A DNA stretch of 24,016 bases from DASYML01 sp036009045 (GTDB lineage: Bacteria; Acidobacteriota; Blastocatellia; Pyrinomonadales; Pyrinomonadaceae), in contig DASYML010000016.1 in assembly GCA_036009045.1 (NCBI GenBank), forward strand, positions 1 through 24,016, given 5' to 3'. A program made the position numbers and the translations under genes. Below, piece by piece: positions 15,182-23,094 of this stretch. The notes beneath the pieces were generated by a model, which was given only the letters and a program-made list of their open reading frames with translations, did no database searches and was not told where the DNA came from. The first letter of the stretch is position 1. Every line of letters begins with the position of its first letter.

Positions 15182-17575
15182 ATGGCTGACAAGTATGTTG
15201 GACAGAGGGTGAAGCGGACGGAAGACCCGCGTTTGATTAAGGGGCTGGGTCACTACGTTGATGATATTAGGCTGCCGGAGACTTTGCACGTTGCCTTCGT
15301 GCGCTCGATGTACGCGCATGCGCGTCTTAGTAATGTAGATGTGAGCGAGGCTCTGAATGCGCCGGGAGTTGTCGCCGTGTATACGGGGAGGGATGCTTCT
15401 GCGTTGATTGGACCAGTGCCGTGCGCGGGCGCGCTGCCTGATTTGAAAGTGCCGGATCATCGCGTGCTGGCGACGGATAAAGTCTATTTCGTGGGCCATC
15501 CTATCGCCGCCGTCGTGGCGACGAACGCTTACGCGGCGCGGGACGCCGTTGACTTGATTATGGTGGACTACGAGGAGTTGCCGCCCGTGGTGGATGTGGA
15601 GAAGGCTGCGGAGGGTGGTCCAGTTATTCATGAGAAGTTTGGCGATAACATCGCTTACAAATTGACGGCGGGAGAGGGAGACATAGAGGCTGCGCTGGCG
15701 GGCGCGGATCACGTCATCAAACAGCGCATCGTCAATCAACGTCTCGCGCCCGTGGCGATGGAGCCGCGCGGCGTGCTGGCGCGTTACCTGCCGGGCGAAG
15801 AGGAACTCACCGTCTGGTCCTCGACGCAGATTCCGCATCTGCTGCGGACGCAGTTGGCGTTGATGATAGGGGTTCCCGAAAACAAGCTGCGCGTCATCAC
15901 GCCGGAGGTCGGCGGCGGCTTCGGCTCGAAGCTCAACGTGTATGCGGAGGAGGCTTTGCTCGGATGGATTTCGATGCAGCTTGGCAAGCCCGCCAAGTGG
16001 ATTGAGACGCGCCGCGAGAATATGCAGGCGACGATTCACGGGCGCGGGCAGGTCGGCTATATAGAGATAGGTTGTAAGCAGGACGGGACGTTGACGGGCC
16101 TGCGTTACAACGTCTTCGCGGACCTCGGTTCTTATCACCAGTTGCTCACACCGGCGATTCCGACGTTGACGGGATTGATGCTGTCCGGCTGTTATAAAAT
16201 TCCTGCCATCCAGATTAACGTGACGGGCGTCTTCACCAACAAGGTGGCGACGGATGCCTACAGGGGCGCGGGGCGTCCCGAAGCGACTTACGTCGTCGAG
16301 CGCGCGCTGGATTTAGTGGCCCAGGAATTGGGCATGGATGTGGTCGAAGTGCGCCGCAGGAATTTCCCCACGCCCGAAGAGTTTCCCTTTCACACCGCGA
16401 CCGGACTCTTCTATGACAGCGGGAACTACGAGGGCGCGCTTCAGAAGGCTCTTGAGATGAGCGGCTATGCGAAGCTGCGAGAGGAACAACGGCAAGCGCG
16501 CGCAGAGGGTCGCATCTTCGGCATAGGCGTCTCGACTTACGTGGAGATTTGCGCGCTTGGCCCATCGCAGGCGATGCCCGCTGGCGGGTGGGAGAGCGCC
16601 ACCGTGCGTATAGAGCCGACGGGCAAAGTGACTATCATGACCGGCGCATCGCCGCACGGGCAGGGCCAGGAAACGTCATTCGCGCAAATCGCGGCGGACG
16701 AACTCGGCGTTGACATGAAGGATGTGACGGTCATTCATGGCGACACTTCCATCGTGCAATATGGCATAGGCACTTTCGGCAGCCGCGCGACCGCCGTCGG
16801 CGGCACGGCTGTCTTTATCGCCATCCAGAAACTGAAAGAGAAGGCGCACAAGATTGCCGCTCATCTGCTGCAAGCGGAGGCGACGAACGTGACTTACGGC
16901 GAGTCTGGCTACTCTCTGCAAAAAGGCTCTGCGGCGTCAACCGTTGAAGTCCCTGAACCGGACTTACCTGTTGGGCAAGCGCCCGCCGCTGCCTTGCCCG
17001 AACCTGAGACGGACGGCAAGAACATCACCATACAGGATGTCGCGCTCGCCGCTCACATCGCCAAAGACCTCCCGCCGGAGATGGAGCCGGGCCTCTCCGC
17101 GACCTACTTTTTCGAGCCGAAGAATTTCACCTTCCCCTTCGGCACGCACATCGCCGTCGTAGAGATAGACCGCGAGACCGGCGACATCAACTTTCGTCGT
17201 TACGTCGCCGTTGATGATTGCGGGAAGGTCATCAATCCCATGCTCGTTGACGGGCAGGTTCAGGGCGGCATCGTGCAAGCACTCGGTCAGGCCATCTATG
17301 AAGAGGTCGTCTACGACGAGCAGGGCCAGCTATTGACCGGAACCCTGATGGACTACGCCATTCCGAAGGCCGCGATGCTGCCACACTTCGAGCTTGCGCG
17401 GACGGAGACGCCCACGGACGTGAACCCGCTCGGCGTCAAGGGCGTCGGCGAGGCAGGGACCATCGGCGCGACGCCCGCCATCGTCAACGCGGTCGTTGAT
17501 GCGCTCGCGCCCTTCGGCGTGCGTCATCTGGACATGCCGCTCAAGCCCGAAAACATTTGGAAATTGATTCATTGA
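15182..17575 (+). CDS. Molybdenum hydroxylase large subunit, form II CoxL-like
   Basis: The molybdopterin-cytosine-dinucleotide catalytic subunit, 797 residues. Form I CO dehydrogenases carry AYxCSFR at the active site. This protein has AYRGAGR (residues 359-365), the form II type, so CO oxidation is unproven and an aldehyde or purine-like substrate is possible. VGGGFGSK (243-250) is a cofactor-binding loop, and Glu757 in GVGEAGTIGA is the conserved catalytic base. ATG at 15182 has GGAGGT at ideal spacing. It lies between the S and M subunits, in the S-L-M order of form II clusters. The last codons (TTG ATT CAT TGA) are already part of the next hairpin's tandem word, so the repeat runs into the coding sequence. 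Confidence 0.93.
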   Translation: MADKYVGQRVKRTEDPRLIKGLGHYVDDIRLPETLHVAFVRSMYAHARLSNVDVSEALNAPGVVAVYTGRDASALIGPVPCAGALPDLKVPDHRVLATDKVYFVGHPIAAVVATNAYAARDAVDLIMVDYEELPPVVDVEKAAEGGPVIHEKFGDNIAYKLTAGEGDIEAALAGADHVIKQRIVNQRLAPVAMEPRGVLARYLPGEEELTVWSSTQIPHLLRTQLALMIGVPENKLRVITPEVGGGFGSKLNVYAEEALLGWISMQLGKPAKWIETRRENMQATIHGRGQVGYIEIGCKQDGTLTGLRYNVFADLGSYHQLLTPAIPTLTGLMLSGCYKIPAIQINVTGVFTNKVATDAYRGAGRPEATYVVERALDLVAQELGMDVVEVRRRNFPTPEEFPFHTATGLFYDSGNYEGALQKALEMSGYAKLREEQRQARAEGRIFGIGVSTYVEICALGPSQAMPAGGWESATVRIEPTGKVTIMTGASPHGQGQETSFAQIAADELGVDMKDVTVIHGDTSIVQYGIGTFGSRATAVGGTAVFIAIQKLKEKAHKIAAHLLQAEATNVTYGESGYSLQKGSAASTVEVPEPDLPVGQAPAAALPEPETDGKNITIQDVALAAHIAKDLPPEMEPGLSATYFFEPKNFTFPFGTHIAVVEIDRETGDINFRRYVAVDDCGKVINPMLVDGQVQGGIVQALGQAIYEEVVYDEQGQLLTGTLMDYAIPKAAMLPHFELARTETPTDVNPLGVKGVGEAGTIGATPAIVNAVVDALAPFGVRHLDMPLKPENIWKLIH

Positions 17576-17634
17576 TTCATTGACTCATTGATTCATTTTT
17601 AATGGTCCAATGAGCCAATGAATCAATGAGTTAA
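17564..17634. repeat. Octad-word hairpin 6 (coxL/coxM spacer)
   Basis: The left arm (17564-17597) is four tandem 8-nt words of the type GATTCATT. The right arm (17601-17634) is words of the type CCAATGAG and TCAATGAG. The 34-bp arms have about six mismatches around a very short T-rich loop. The last coxL codons and stop are inside the left arm, and the coxM ribosome site AGGAG follows the right arm. Confidence 0.88.
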
Positions 17635-17645
17635 TAGGAGAAGCG

Positions 17646-18518
17646 ATGCTTCCAGCACAGTTTGATTATCTGGCCCCCGCGACGCTTGATGAGGCGGTCG
17701 CGCTGCTCTCGCAACATCAGGATGAAGCGAAGATACTCGCGGGCGGTCACAGCCTGATTCCCGCGATGAAGTTGAGGTTGGCCCAACCGCAACTCCTGAT
17801 TGACATCGGGCGCATCAAAGACCTCTCGTACATCAAAGAGGGAGATGGTCAAATCCGCATCGGCGCGATGACGACGCACTACCAGCTTGAATCAAACGCG
17901 CGCCTGCGCGACATCTGCCCACTGTTGCCGGAATGCGCCTCTTCCATAGGCGATGTGCAGGTGCGTAATAAGGGGACCATCGGCGGGAGTCTGGTCCATT
18001 CGGACCCGGCGGGAGATTGGCCCGCCGCGATTCTGGCTTTGGATGCCTTGATGGTCGCCGTCGGCGCGCAGGGCGAGCGCTCGATTAAGGCTGCGGATTT
18101 CTTTGTAGACATGTTGACGACCGCGCTCGCACCATCCGAGATACTGCGCGAGATTAGAATCAACACGCCGCAGGGGGCGGGCACGTTGGGCCAATCTTAT
18201 ATGAAAGTGGCCCAGCCCGCGTCGGGCTTCGCCGTCGTCGGCATCGCCGTCAATCTCCGGCGCGATGCGGGCGGCGCTTGCCAGTCGTCTGGAATCGGTA
18301 TCACGGGCGTCGCCGTCAAGGCTTACCGCGCGAGCGTGGTTGAGAACATGCTCAACGGCAGCGCGCTCGACGCGCCAACCATCGCTGCCGCCGCAGAGCA
18401 CGCCGCAGACGGCGTTGAGGCCAACGAAGACCTCTACGCTTCCGCAGTCTATCGCCGCCACCTGTCAAGAGTCTACACGCGACGCGCCATTGAAGCGGCG
18501 GCGGCGCGCGCGCATTGA
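17646..18518 (+). CDS. Molybdenum hydroxylase medium subunit, FAD-binding (CoxM-like)
   Basis: The flavoprotein subunit that takes electrons from the iron-sulfur clusters and passes them to an external acceptor. 290 residues, normal for the family. KILAGGHSLIPAMKLR in the N-terminal third and NKGTIGGSLVHSDPAGDWPA in the middle are the two FAD-binding motifs. The C-terminal 100 residues match the CODH-flavoprotein C-terminal domain. ATG at 17646 has AGGAG about 7 nt upstream. It is the last S-L-M gene, after which an M36 peptidase interrupts before the CoxG-like gene. No maturation genes (CoxD, E or F type) are within the window. Confidence 0.92.
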   Translation: MLPAQFDYLAPATLDEAVALLSQHQDEAKILAGGHSLIPAMKLRLAQPQLLIDIGRIKDLSYIKEGDGQIRIGAMTTHYQLESNARLRDICPLLPECASSIGDVQVRNKGTIGGSLVHSDPAGDWPAAILALDALMVAVGAQGERSIKAADFFVDMLTTALAPSEILREIRINTPQGAGTLGQSYMKVAQPASGFAVVGIAVNLRRDAGGACQSSGIGITGVAVKAYRASVVENMLNGSALDAPTIAAAAEHAADGVEANEDLYASAVYRRHLSRVYTRRAIEAAAARAH

Positions 18519-18776
18519 TAATCACTCACGCGCGTATTAGTCAACGGCAATCCGTCTCGGATGGACACACGGAACTCTGCCGCAGTTTGGGGCAAGCAGC
18601 ATGACAGGCAAGCTATTTCGGCATGACCGTGCGAGCGAAAACGCGCGGCGGCGTGGCAGGTCCAATTATCCGCCGGTGAAATGAAGTTGCGGTTTTCGCC
18701 AGTTATTTTAAGAAGGCGTTTTCCTGTTTGCCATTACGGTCCTGTTTCCATCTCTGGAAGGAGAGAAAAAAAGTTT

Positions 18777-21035
18777 ATGGCTACGAAATCATCGAAATCA
18801 AAATCAGCGAAGAAGGCGAAGAAAGCTTCTTCATCCAAAAAGGCTGCGTCCGCGAAAGCGCGTCAGGGTGCGGCCCAACGAGGCGAAGCGGTCGCCAGCA
18901 ACCTGCCATTGCGCCAGGGCACGGCTCTCCCGAATCGTTCCAGGTCAGCCGTCCCCGCGTTCCATGTCCCGGAAGATTTTCACGCCCTCTACGATAGAGG
19001 ATTTCGCGCCGCGCGCGGCATCACGGCCCCCGCCGGAGTCCCGCCGGAAACGACCGGACAGAAAAAACTCGCGGCAAAAATTCCGGGCCTCGTGGTGGAA
19101 TATGACCAGGCCACGCATCTCCCCAATCGCATCGTCAGCCTGCAACCCACCGCGCGCCTCTCCATGACCGCCGCTGCTTCACCGGAGGAAGCCGTCAAGG
19201 ATTTCGTGCAGAAACGCGGCGACCTGTGGAATCTCTCGAAGCAGGACGCGGCCACGGTCGAGGTGACTTCGGTCAGCCGGAAAGGCTTGCAGACGGTCAA
19301 TCTCATTCAACGCGTCGAAGGCAAAGAGGTCTTCAACTCTGACATGACCGCCGCCGTCAGTCCGAGCAATGAAGTCATTTCGATGGCCGGGCAATTCTTT
19401 CCCGGCGCGGGCGCGCGTCGTTCCAGCACGCGCGCCGTCGCCCAGCGCAGGACCTCCGAGGAAGAGGCCATCGCCAGGGCCGCCACGGACCTCACTACTC
19501 TTCCTTACGAACCCTCTGACTTCGTGCCGTCAACCCGGACCGGAGATGATGGGCCATATCGCTTTTACGAGTTCAAGGCTCAGAAGAACGATACGCGTCC
19601 GCCGCTTGATCGCCCTGTGAGACTCAAGGACGTGATGTTTCCGCTCGGTGAGAGCCAGTTCGTGCCGGGCTATTACATGGAACTCTGGATCAGGACCTTC
19701 CCCGCTTTCAGTTATGTGATGGACGCGATAGATGAGCCTGACATTCTCTTTCGACGGAATCTGACTCATGCGGTCGCCTTCAGTTACAGCGTGCATAACA
19801 CGGGCGATTCGCTCTTCCGTCCAGAAGACGGGCCTGCGCCCGGCTCGCCACACCCGACCGGAATCCCCAACGGCTTTCAGGCTCCGACGGTCAAGGAAAA
19901 GTTAATCACGATAGAAAGCCTGCTTCCGGGCGACCCGTGGTTGGCGGATAACGCCAAGACTACCAAGGGCAACAACTGTTTCGCCTACGCGGACCTGAAA
20001 AAACCGGACGGCTTCAGCACGGGCGACGTGGTCGGCAAAGTAACAAAGAAGCGGACCTTCGATTACAAATACGATCACACCAAGTCTGCGAGAGACCCTA
20101 ACAATTTGCAGAACAGCCTGGTCGGCATGTTCTTTCATGTCAACTGGCTGCACGACCGCTGGTATGAAGCGGGCTTCGACGAGGCTTCCGGCAACGGGCA
20201 GGTCAACAACTTCGGGCGCGGTGGCGTCGGTGGCGACCCGGTCCTCGCGGAAGGTCTGGACTTCAGCGGCACGGACAACGCCAACATGTCCACTCCCGCC
20301 GACGGGGCCAGTCCGCAGATGCAGATGTACGAGTTCGTCGGAGTCAGTCCGAAGCCAAGCCGGACCAGTAATCACGAAGCCCTCATCACCTTTCACGAGA
20401 TGGGCCACTACATCACCAACCGTCTCATCGGCAACGCGAGCGGGTTGACCAACACGCAGGGTGGCGCGATGGGCGAAGGCTGGGGCGATTTCTTCGCCAT
20501 CTCCATGACCTCGCAGAGCACTGACAACTTTGCGAGCGGCTGCTTCGCCGTCGGCGGCTGGACAGACCTGACCCCGACCTTTAAAGAGAATTACTACTTC
20601 TCGATTCGCCGCTATCCCTACACGGCGGACATGAGCAAAAACCCGCTCACATTCAAACACATCAGTAACAGCGTCGTCCTGCCGACAGGCCCGCCCCGGA
20701 GCGGCGGTGGACCAAATAACGAAATACACAACGCGGGCGAAATCTGGACCTGCGCCCTCTGGGAAGTATTCGTCAACCTCGTCGCCAAACACGGGCACGC
20801 AGATGCGGAAAAGCGCATGCTCACCTACGTCATCGGCGGGCTGAAGGTGACGCCCCTGCGCCCGACTTACACACAGGCGCGCGACGCCATCATCACCGCC
20901 GTCTCATCCCTGGACGCGGGCGATTTGCCCGAAGTCAAAAAAGGTTTCGCAAAACGCGGGATGGGCGCAGGCGCGGTCTCGCCGCCCTCTTCATCAACTT
21001 CCCTGTCTGGAGTCGTGGAGAGTTTCACTCCTTAA
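18777..21035 (+). CDS. M36 (fungalysin)-family metallopeptidase with Lys-rich N-terminus
   Basis: A zinc metallopeptidase of 752 residues. HEMGH (540-544) supplies the zinc ligands and catalytic Glu, and Glu567 in GEGWGDFF is the third ligand, the M36 arrangement. Residues of about 120-220 look like an FTP/PepSY propeptide that keeps the enzyme inactive (SPEEAVKDFVQKRGDLWNL onward). The N-terminus is odd: MATKSSKSKSAKKAKKASSS and following residues are Lys/Ser/Ala-rich with no hydrophobic core, so no signal peptide is visible although the family is normally secreted. Starting at 18681 adds 32 residues but also gives no signal. ATG at 18777 has GGAAGGAG about 13 nt upstream, a long spacing. 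It lies between the coxM-like and coxG-like genes, probably an independent insert rather than a hydroxylase partner. Confidence 0.88.
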   Translation: MATKSSKSKSAKKAKKASSSKKAASAKARQGAAQRGEAVASNLPLRQGTALPNRSRSAVPAFHVPEDFHALYDRGFRAARGITAPAGVPPETTGQKKLAAKIPGLVVEYDQATHLPNRIVSLQPTARLSMTAAASPEEAVKDFVQKRGDLWNLSKQDAATVEVTSVSRKGLQTVNLIQRVEGKEVFNSDMTAAVSPSNEVISMAGQFFPGAGARRSSTRAVAQRRTSEEEAIARAATDLTTLPYEPSDFVPSTRTGDDGPYRFYEFKAQKNDTRPPLDRPVRLKDVMFPLGESQFVPGYYMELWIRTFPAFSYVMDAIDEPDILFRRNLTHAVAFSYSVHNTGDSLFRPEDGPAPGSPHPTGIPNGFQAPTVKEKLITIESLLPGDPWLADNAKTTKGNNCFAYADLKKPDGFSTGDVVGKVTKKRTFDYKYDHTKSARDPNNLQNSLVGMFFHVNWLHDRWYEAGFDEASGNGQVNNFGRGGVGGDPVLAEGLDFSGTDNANMSTPADGASPQMQMYEFVGVSPKPSRTSNHEALITFHEMGHYITNRLIGNASGLTNTQGGAMGEGWGDFFAISMTSQSTDNFASGCFAVGGWTDLTPTFKENYYFSIRRYPYTADMSKNPLTFKHISNSVVLPTGPPRSGGGPNNEIHNAGEIWTCALWEVFVNLVAKHGHADAEKRMLTYVIGGLKVTPLRPTYTQARDAIITAVSSLDAGDLPEVKKGFAKRGMGAGAVSPPSSSTSLSGVVESFTP

Positions 21036-21096
21036 GCAGTAGAAAGAAGCTTGTAGCTACTCGGACAGAATTGGATAAAGGTGAGAGAGCCTGGTA

Positions 21097-21169
21097 GTCA
21101 GTACCGCCTGCTTAAGCCGGGCGGGTCTCAACGCACAGCACCCGCCCGGCTTAAGCAGGCGGTACTGAC
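21097..21169. repeat. BIME-like palindromic repeat, copy 2
   Basis: Perfect inverted repeat with 30-bp arms (21097-21126 and 21140-21169) around a 13-nt loop. The arm core matches the copy at 3756-3835 at 28 of 30 positions, and both differences are mirrored in the other arm, so pairing is kept. It lies 62 nt after the M36 stop and before the coxG-like gene. Confidence 0.9.
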
Positions 21170-21229
21170 ACAGCAGCCAAACAAGTTTGAGCGGGCCGTC
21201 AAGTCAGAGCGACCGCCTCTTCCTATCCG

Positions 21230-21808
21230 ATGAAAATAGAAGGCACACATGAATTGCGCGCGAGGCGCGAGCGCGTCTACGGGGCTTTGACCGACCCCAA
21301 CGTGTTGCAGCGTTGCATTCCGGGTTGCGAGCGTTTGGAGAAGACGGGCGAGGACAGCTATGCGGCGACCCTGCGCACAGGAGTCGGCTCCATCAAGGGT
21401 CTCTTCAAAGGCAACGTGCGGCTGGAAGAGATGCGCTCGCCCGTTCACTATCGTCTGGTGGTTGATGGCAAGGGCCAACCCGGATTTCTCAAGGGCGCTG
21501 GTAATCTGGACCTCGAAGAAGCGGACGATGGCGCGGCGACCATCATCAAGTACACGGGCGAGGTACAGGTGGGAGGGACTATCGCCAGCGTGGGCCAGCG
21601 CATGATTCAGGGCGCGGCGAAGATGATGGCCGCACAATTCTTCACCGCGCTCGAAGCCGAAGCGCAGACCGATACGGGCGAGCCGCCACCCACGCACGGA
21701 TTTTTTCGGACCGCCCTGAGGTGGTTCTCAGGGGTTGCAGTTGGCAAAATCAGAGTTCTGCTCAGAAGGCTCAAGGGCAGGCAGAAGAACATGAAAGATG
21801 TGTCATAA
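21230..21808 (+). CDS. coxG: CoxG-like SRPBCC-fold protein
   Basis: A 192-residue protein of the CoxG/SRPBCC group, which in CO-oxidising bacteria helps attach the hydroxylase to the membrane. MKIEGTHELRARRERVYGALTDP and VLQRCIPGCERLEKTG are the typical start, and QRMIQGAAKMMAAQFFTALEAE is the long C-terminal helix. After that comes a basic, partly hydrophobic tail (RTALRWFSGVAVGKIRVLLRR) that could be the membrane contact. ATG at 21230 has no strong SD. It is separated from the S-L-M genes by the M36 peptidase and a palindrome. Its end is 23 nt from the end of the convergent methyltransferase gene, where base composition changes sharply, so the last residues may have been altered by insertion of the island. 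Confidence 0.85.
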   Translation: MKIEGTHELRARRERVYGALTDPNVLQRCIPGCERLEKTGEDSYAATLRTGVGSIKGLFKGNVRLEEMRSPVHYRLVVDGKGQPGFLKGAGNLDLEEADDGAATIIKYTGEVQVGGTIASVGQRMIQGAAKMMAAQFFTALEAEAQTDTGEPPPTHGFFRTALRWFSGVAVGKIRVLLRRLKGRQKNMKDVS

Positions 21809-21831
21809 AATTCAATAACAGGCAACTCGGG

Positions 21832-22983
21832 CTAATTTATTATTTTGGCTATCTCATCCGCGAAGACTCTTCCCAGTATTGGAGGCACTGCATTACCAAT
21901 TTGTTTTGCAATCTGCGTTTTGTTTCCCGCAAACGTAAAGGAGTCATCGAAGGATTGAAGTCTCGCACCTTCTCTCAGGCTCAAAGCTCTATCTTGAATT
22001 GGATGGATGCAACGGTTTGAAGCAGGATGAATAAAATTCACTGTTATTGTGACAGCAGGCTTATCAGCGTCCAAGCGTGAATAGCAGGAACTAAATCCGC
22101 TTGTAATCAAGTGCTTCGGGATGGAGCTTATATTCGGACCAGCGTGCCGGATTATTTCCAACATACGTGGAGTGTGATTGGTGGTAATGTGATGTGTTAG
22201 TTGCTGAGAACGGCTTCTCCGCTCTTTCTGATATTCGGTCTGCGGAGGCTTTGTATATGAATCAATTTGTTCACCTGCTTTCAGTTCCGGTAAATCGCTA
22301 ATTGCATCCGTTACGGTCACGGGCTGAGAAAGGCTGGCAGAAAATAGTAGCTCTCCAGCAAGTAGCATTTTTCTCTTATTTTTGTACCCGATGGTTTCAC
22401 CAGCAGAGAGATGTGTTGGATTAGGAAAGGTGAATTTACCTCCTTTTGTTACTCCAACAAGAATAAGCCTTTCTCTCCGCTGGGGAACTCCAAAATTCGC
22501 CGCATTCACAATTTTCCAATCACAATCATATCCGAGTTTATAAAAACATTCTTCCATTGATTCAATTGTCAACCCATTTTTATGCGTGGCGAGTCCTACA
22601 ACATTTTCAATCAAAAATACTTTTGGTCTGAAGAAATTCACAAACGAGGCAAACTCTTCAAAAAGAGAATTGCGAGGGTCATCATCATTTGTTGACCTGA
22701 AAGGTCGTATTGAAGAAAAACCCTGGCAAGGCGGACCACCGACGATAACATCTACATCACCCGCAGAAATTTTGAGAACTTCGGCAACTCCCTTTCGTCT
22801 AAGCTTTCGGATGTCACCACAAAAAAGCATTGCGTGGGGGTGATTCAGCTTAAAAGTCTCTAACGAGATGGGAAGAATATCCGCGCCTAGTATTGTCCTG
22901 AACATTCCGTTGACAGAGGTCTCAAATCCGTTTGATATGCCGCCTGTTCCGCAGAACAAATCAATTATTTTAAGTTCTTTCAT
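21832..22983 (-). CDS. Type II DNA C5-cytosine methyltransferase
   Basis: Methylates carbon 5 of a cytosine in its recognition site and protects DNA from the partner nuclease. 383 residues with all main motifs in order: FCGTGG (motif I, from residue 10), GGPPCQGFSS with catalytic Cys86 (IV), ENVVG (VI, from 126), QRRERL (VIII, from 168), the target-recognition stretch, and QIGNAVPP near the end (X). The start is ATG at 22981-22983: a frame-open ATG at 23049 lies upstream of the -35/-10 pair at 23015-23043, so it cannot be used from that promoter. The region is visibly AT-rich compared with the rest of the window, a sign of recent transfer. It is divergent from the fused HTH/REase gene. Confidence 0.95.
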   Translation of the reverse strand: MKELKIIDLFCGTGGISNGFETSVNGMFRTILGADILPISLETFKLNHPHAMLFCGDIRKLRRKGVAEVLKISAGDVDVIVGGPPCQGFSSIRPFRSTNDDDPRNSLFEEFASFVNFFRPKVFLIENVVGLATHKNGLTIESMEECFYKLGYDCDWKIVNAANFGVPQRRERLILVGVTKGGKFTFPNPTHLSAGETIGYKNKRKMLLAGELLFSASLSQPVTVTDAISDLPELKAGEQIDSYTKPPQTEYQKERRSRSQQLTHHITTNHTPRMLEIIRHAGPNISSIPKHLITSGFSSCYSRLDADKPAVTITVNFIHPASNRCIHPIQDRALSLREGARLQSFDDSFTFAGNKTQIAKQIGNAVPPILGRVFADEIAKIIN

Positions 22984-23011
22984 AGCTTCAACAGTTTCGT
23001 CGCCTCCGGTG

Positions 23012-23025
23012 GAGACTATAGTCTC
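23012..23025. promoter_or_regulatory. C-box-like operator over the methyltransferase -10
   Basis: A perfect 14-bp palindrome, GAGACTATAGTCTC, containing the GACT/AGTC half-sites known for controller (C) protein operators. It covers the -10 hexamer of the methyltransferase promoter. A second overlapping partial palindrome, GTCTCGTAGAC, lies at 23021-23031. Binding there would block methyltransferase transcription and could also act on the divergent gene. Confidence 0.7.
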
Positions 23026-23043
23026 GTAGACGTTGAATGTCAA
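23015..23043 (-). promoter_or_regulatory. Sigma70-type promoter of the methyltransferase gene
   Basis: On the minus strand TTGACA (23043-23038) and TATAGT (23020-23015) are 17 bp apart, a near-consensus promoter. Transcription should start near 23008, leaving about 25 nt before the ATG at 22983. It decides the gene start and is overlapped by the palindrome at 23012-23025. Confidence 0.8.
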
Positions 23044-23094
23044 TCTCATCTACTATGAATTTTCCAGAATTTTAATAGGGAAGGGACTTACATA

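Noticed and set aside
15158..16138. 326-residue open frame on the minus strand
   Set aside because: It lies opposite the clear CoxL-like gene, and its Arg/His-rich composition is typical of the antisense frame of GC-rich coding DNA.
735..17634. Tandem-word hairpins as CRISPR arrays
   Set aside because: Units are 7-8 nt with no unique spacers, the tracts are inverted repeats, and no cas gene is present.
19902..20798. 298-residue open frame opposite the M36 peptidase
   Set aside because: Antisense shadow; the plus strand has an intact zinc site and propeptide.
22984..23049. Upstream ATG at 23049 that would lengthen the methyltransferase by 22 residues
   Set aside because: It lies upstream of the strong TTGACA/TATAGT promoter, has no ribosome site, and the extra residues are not family-like; ATG at 22983 begins just before motif I.
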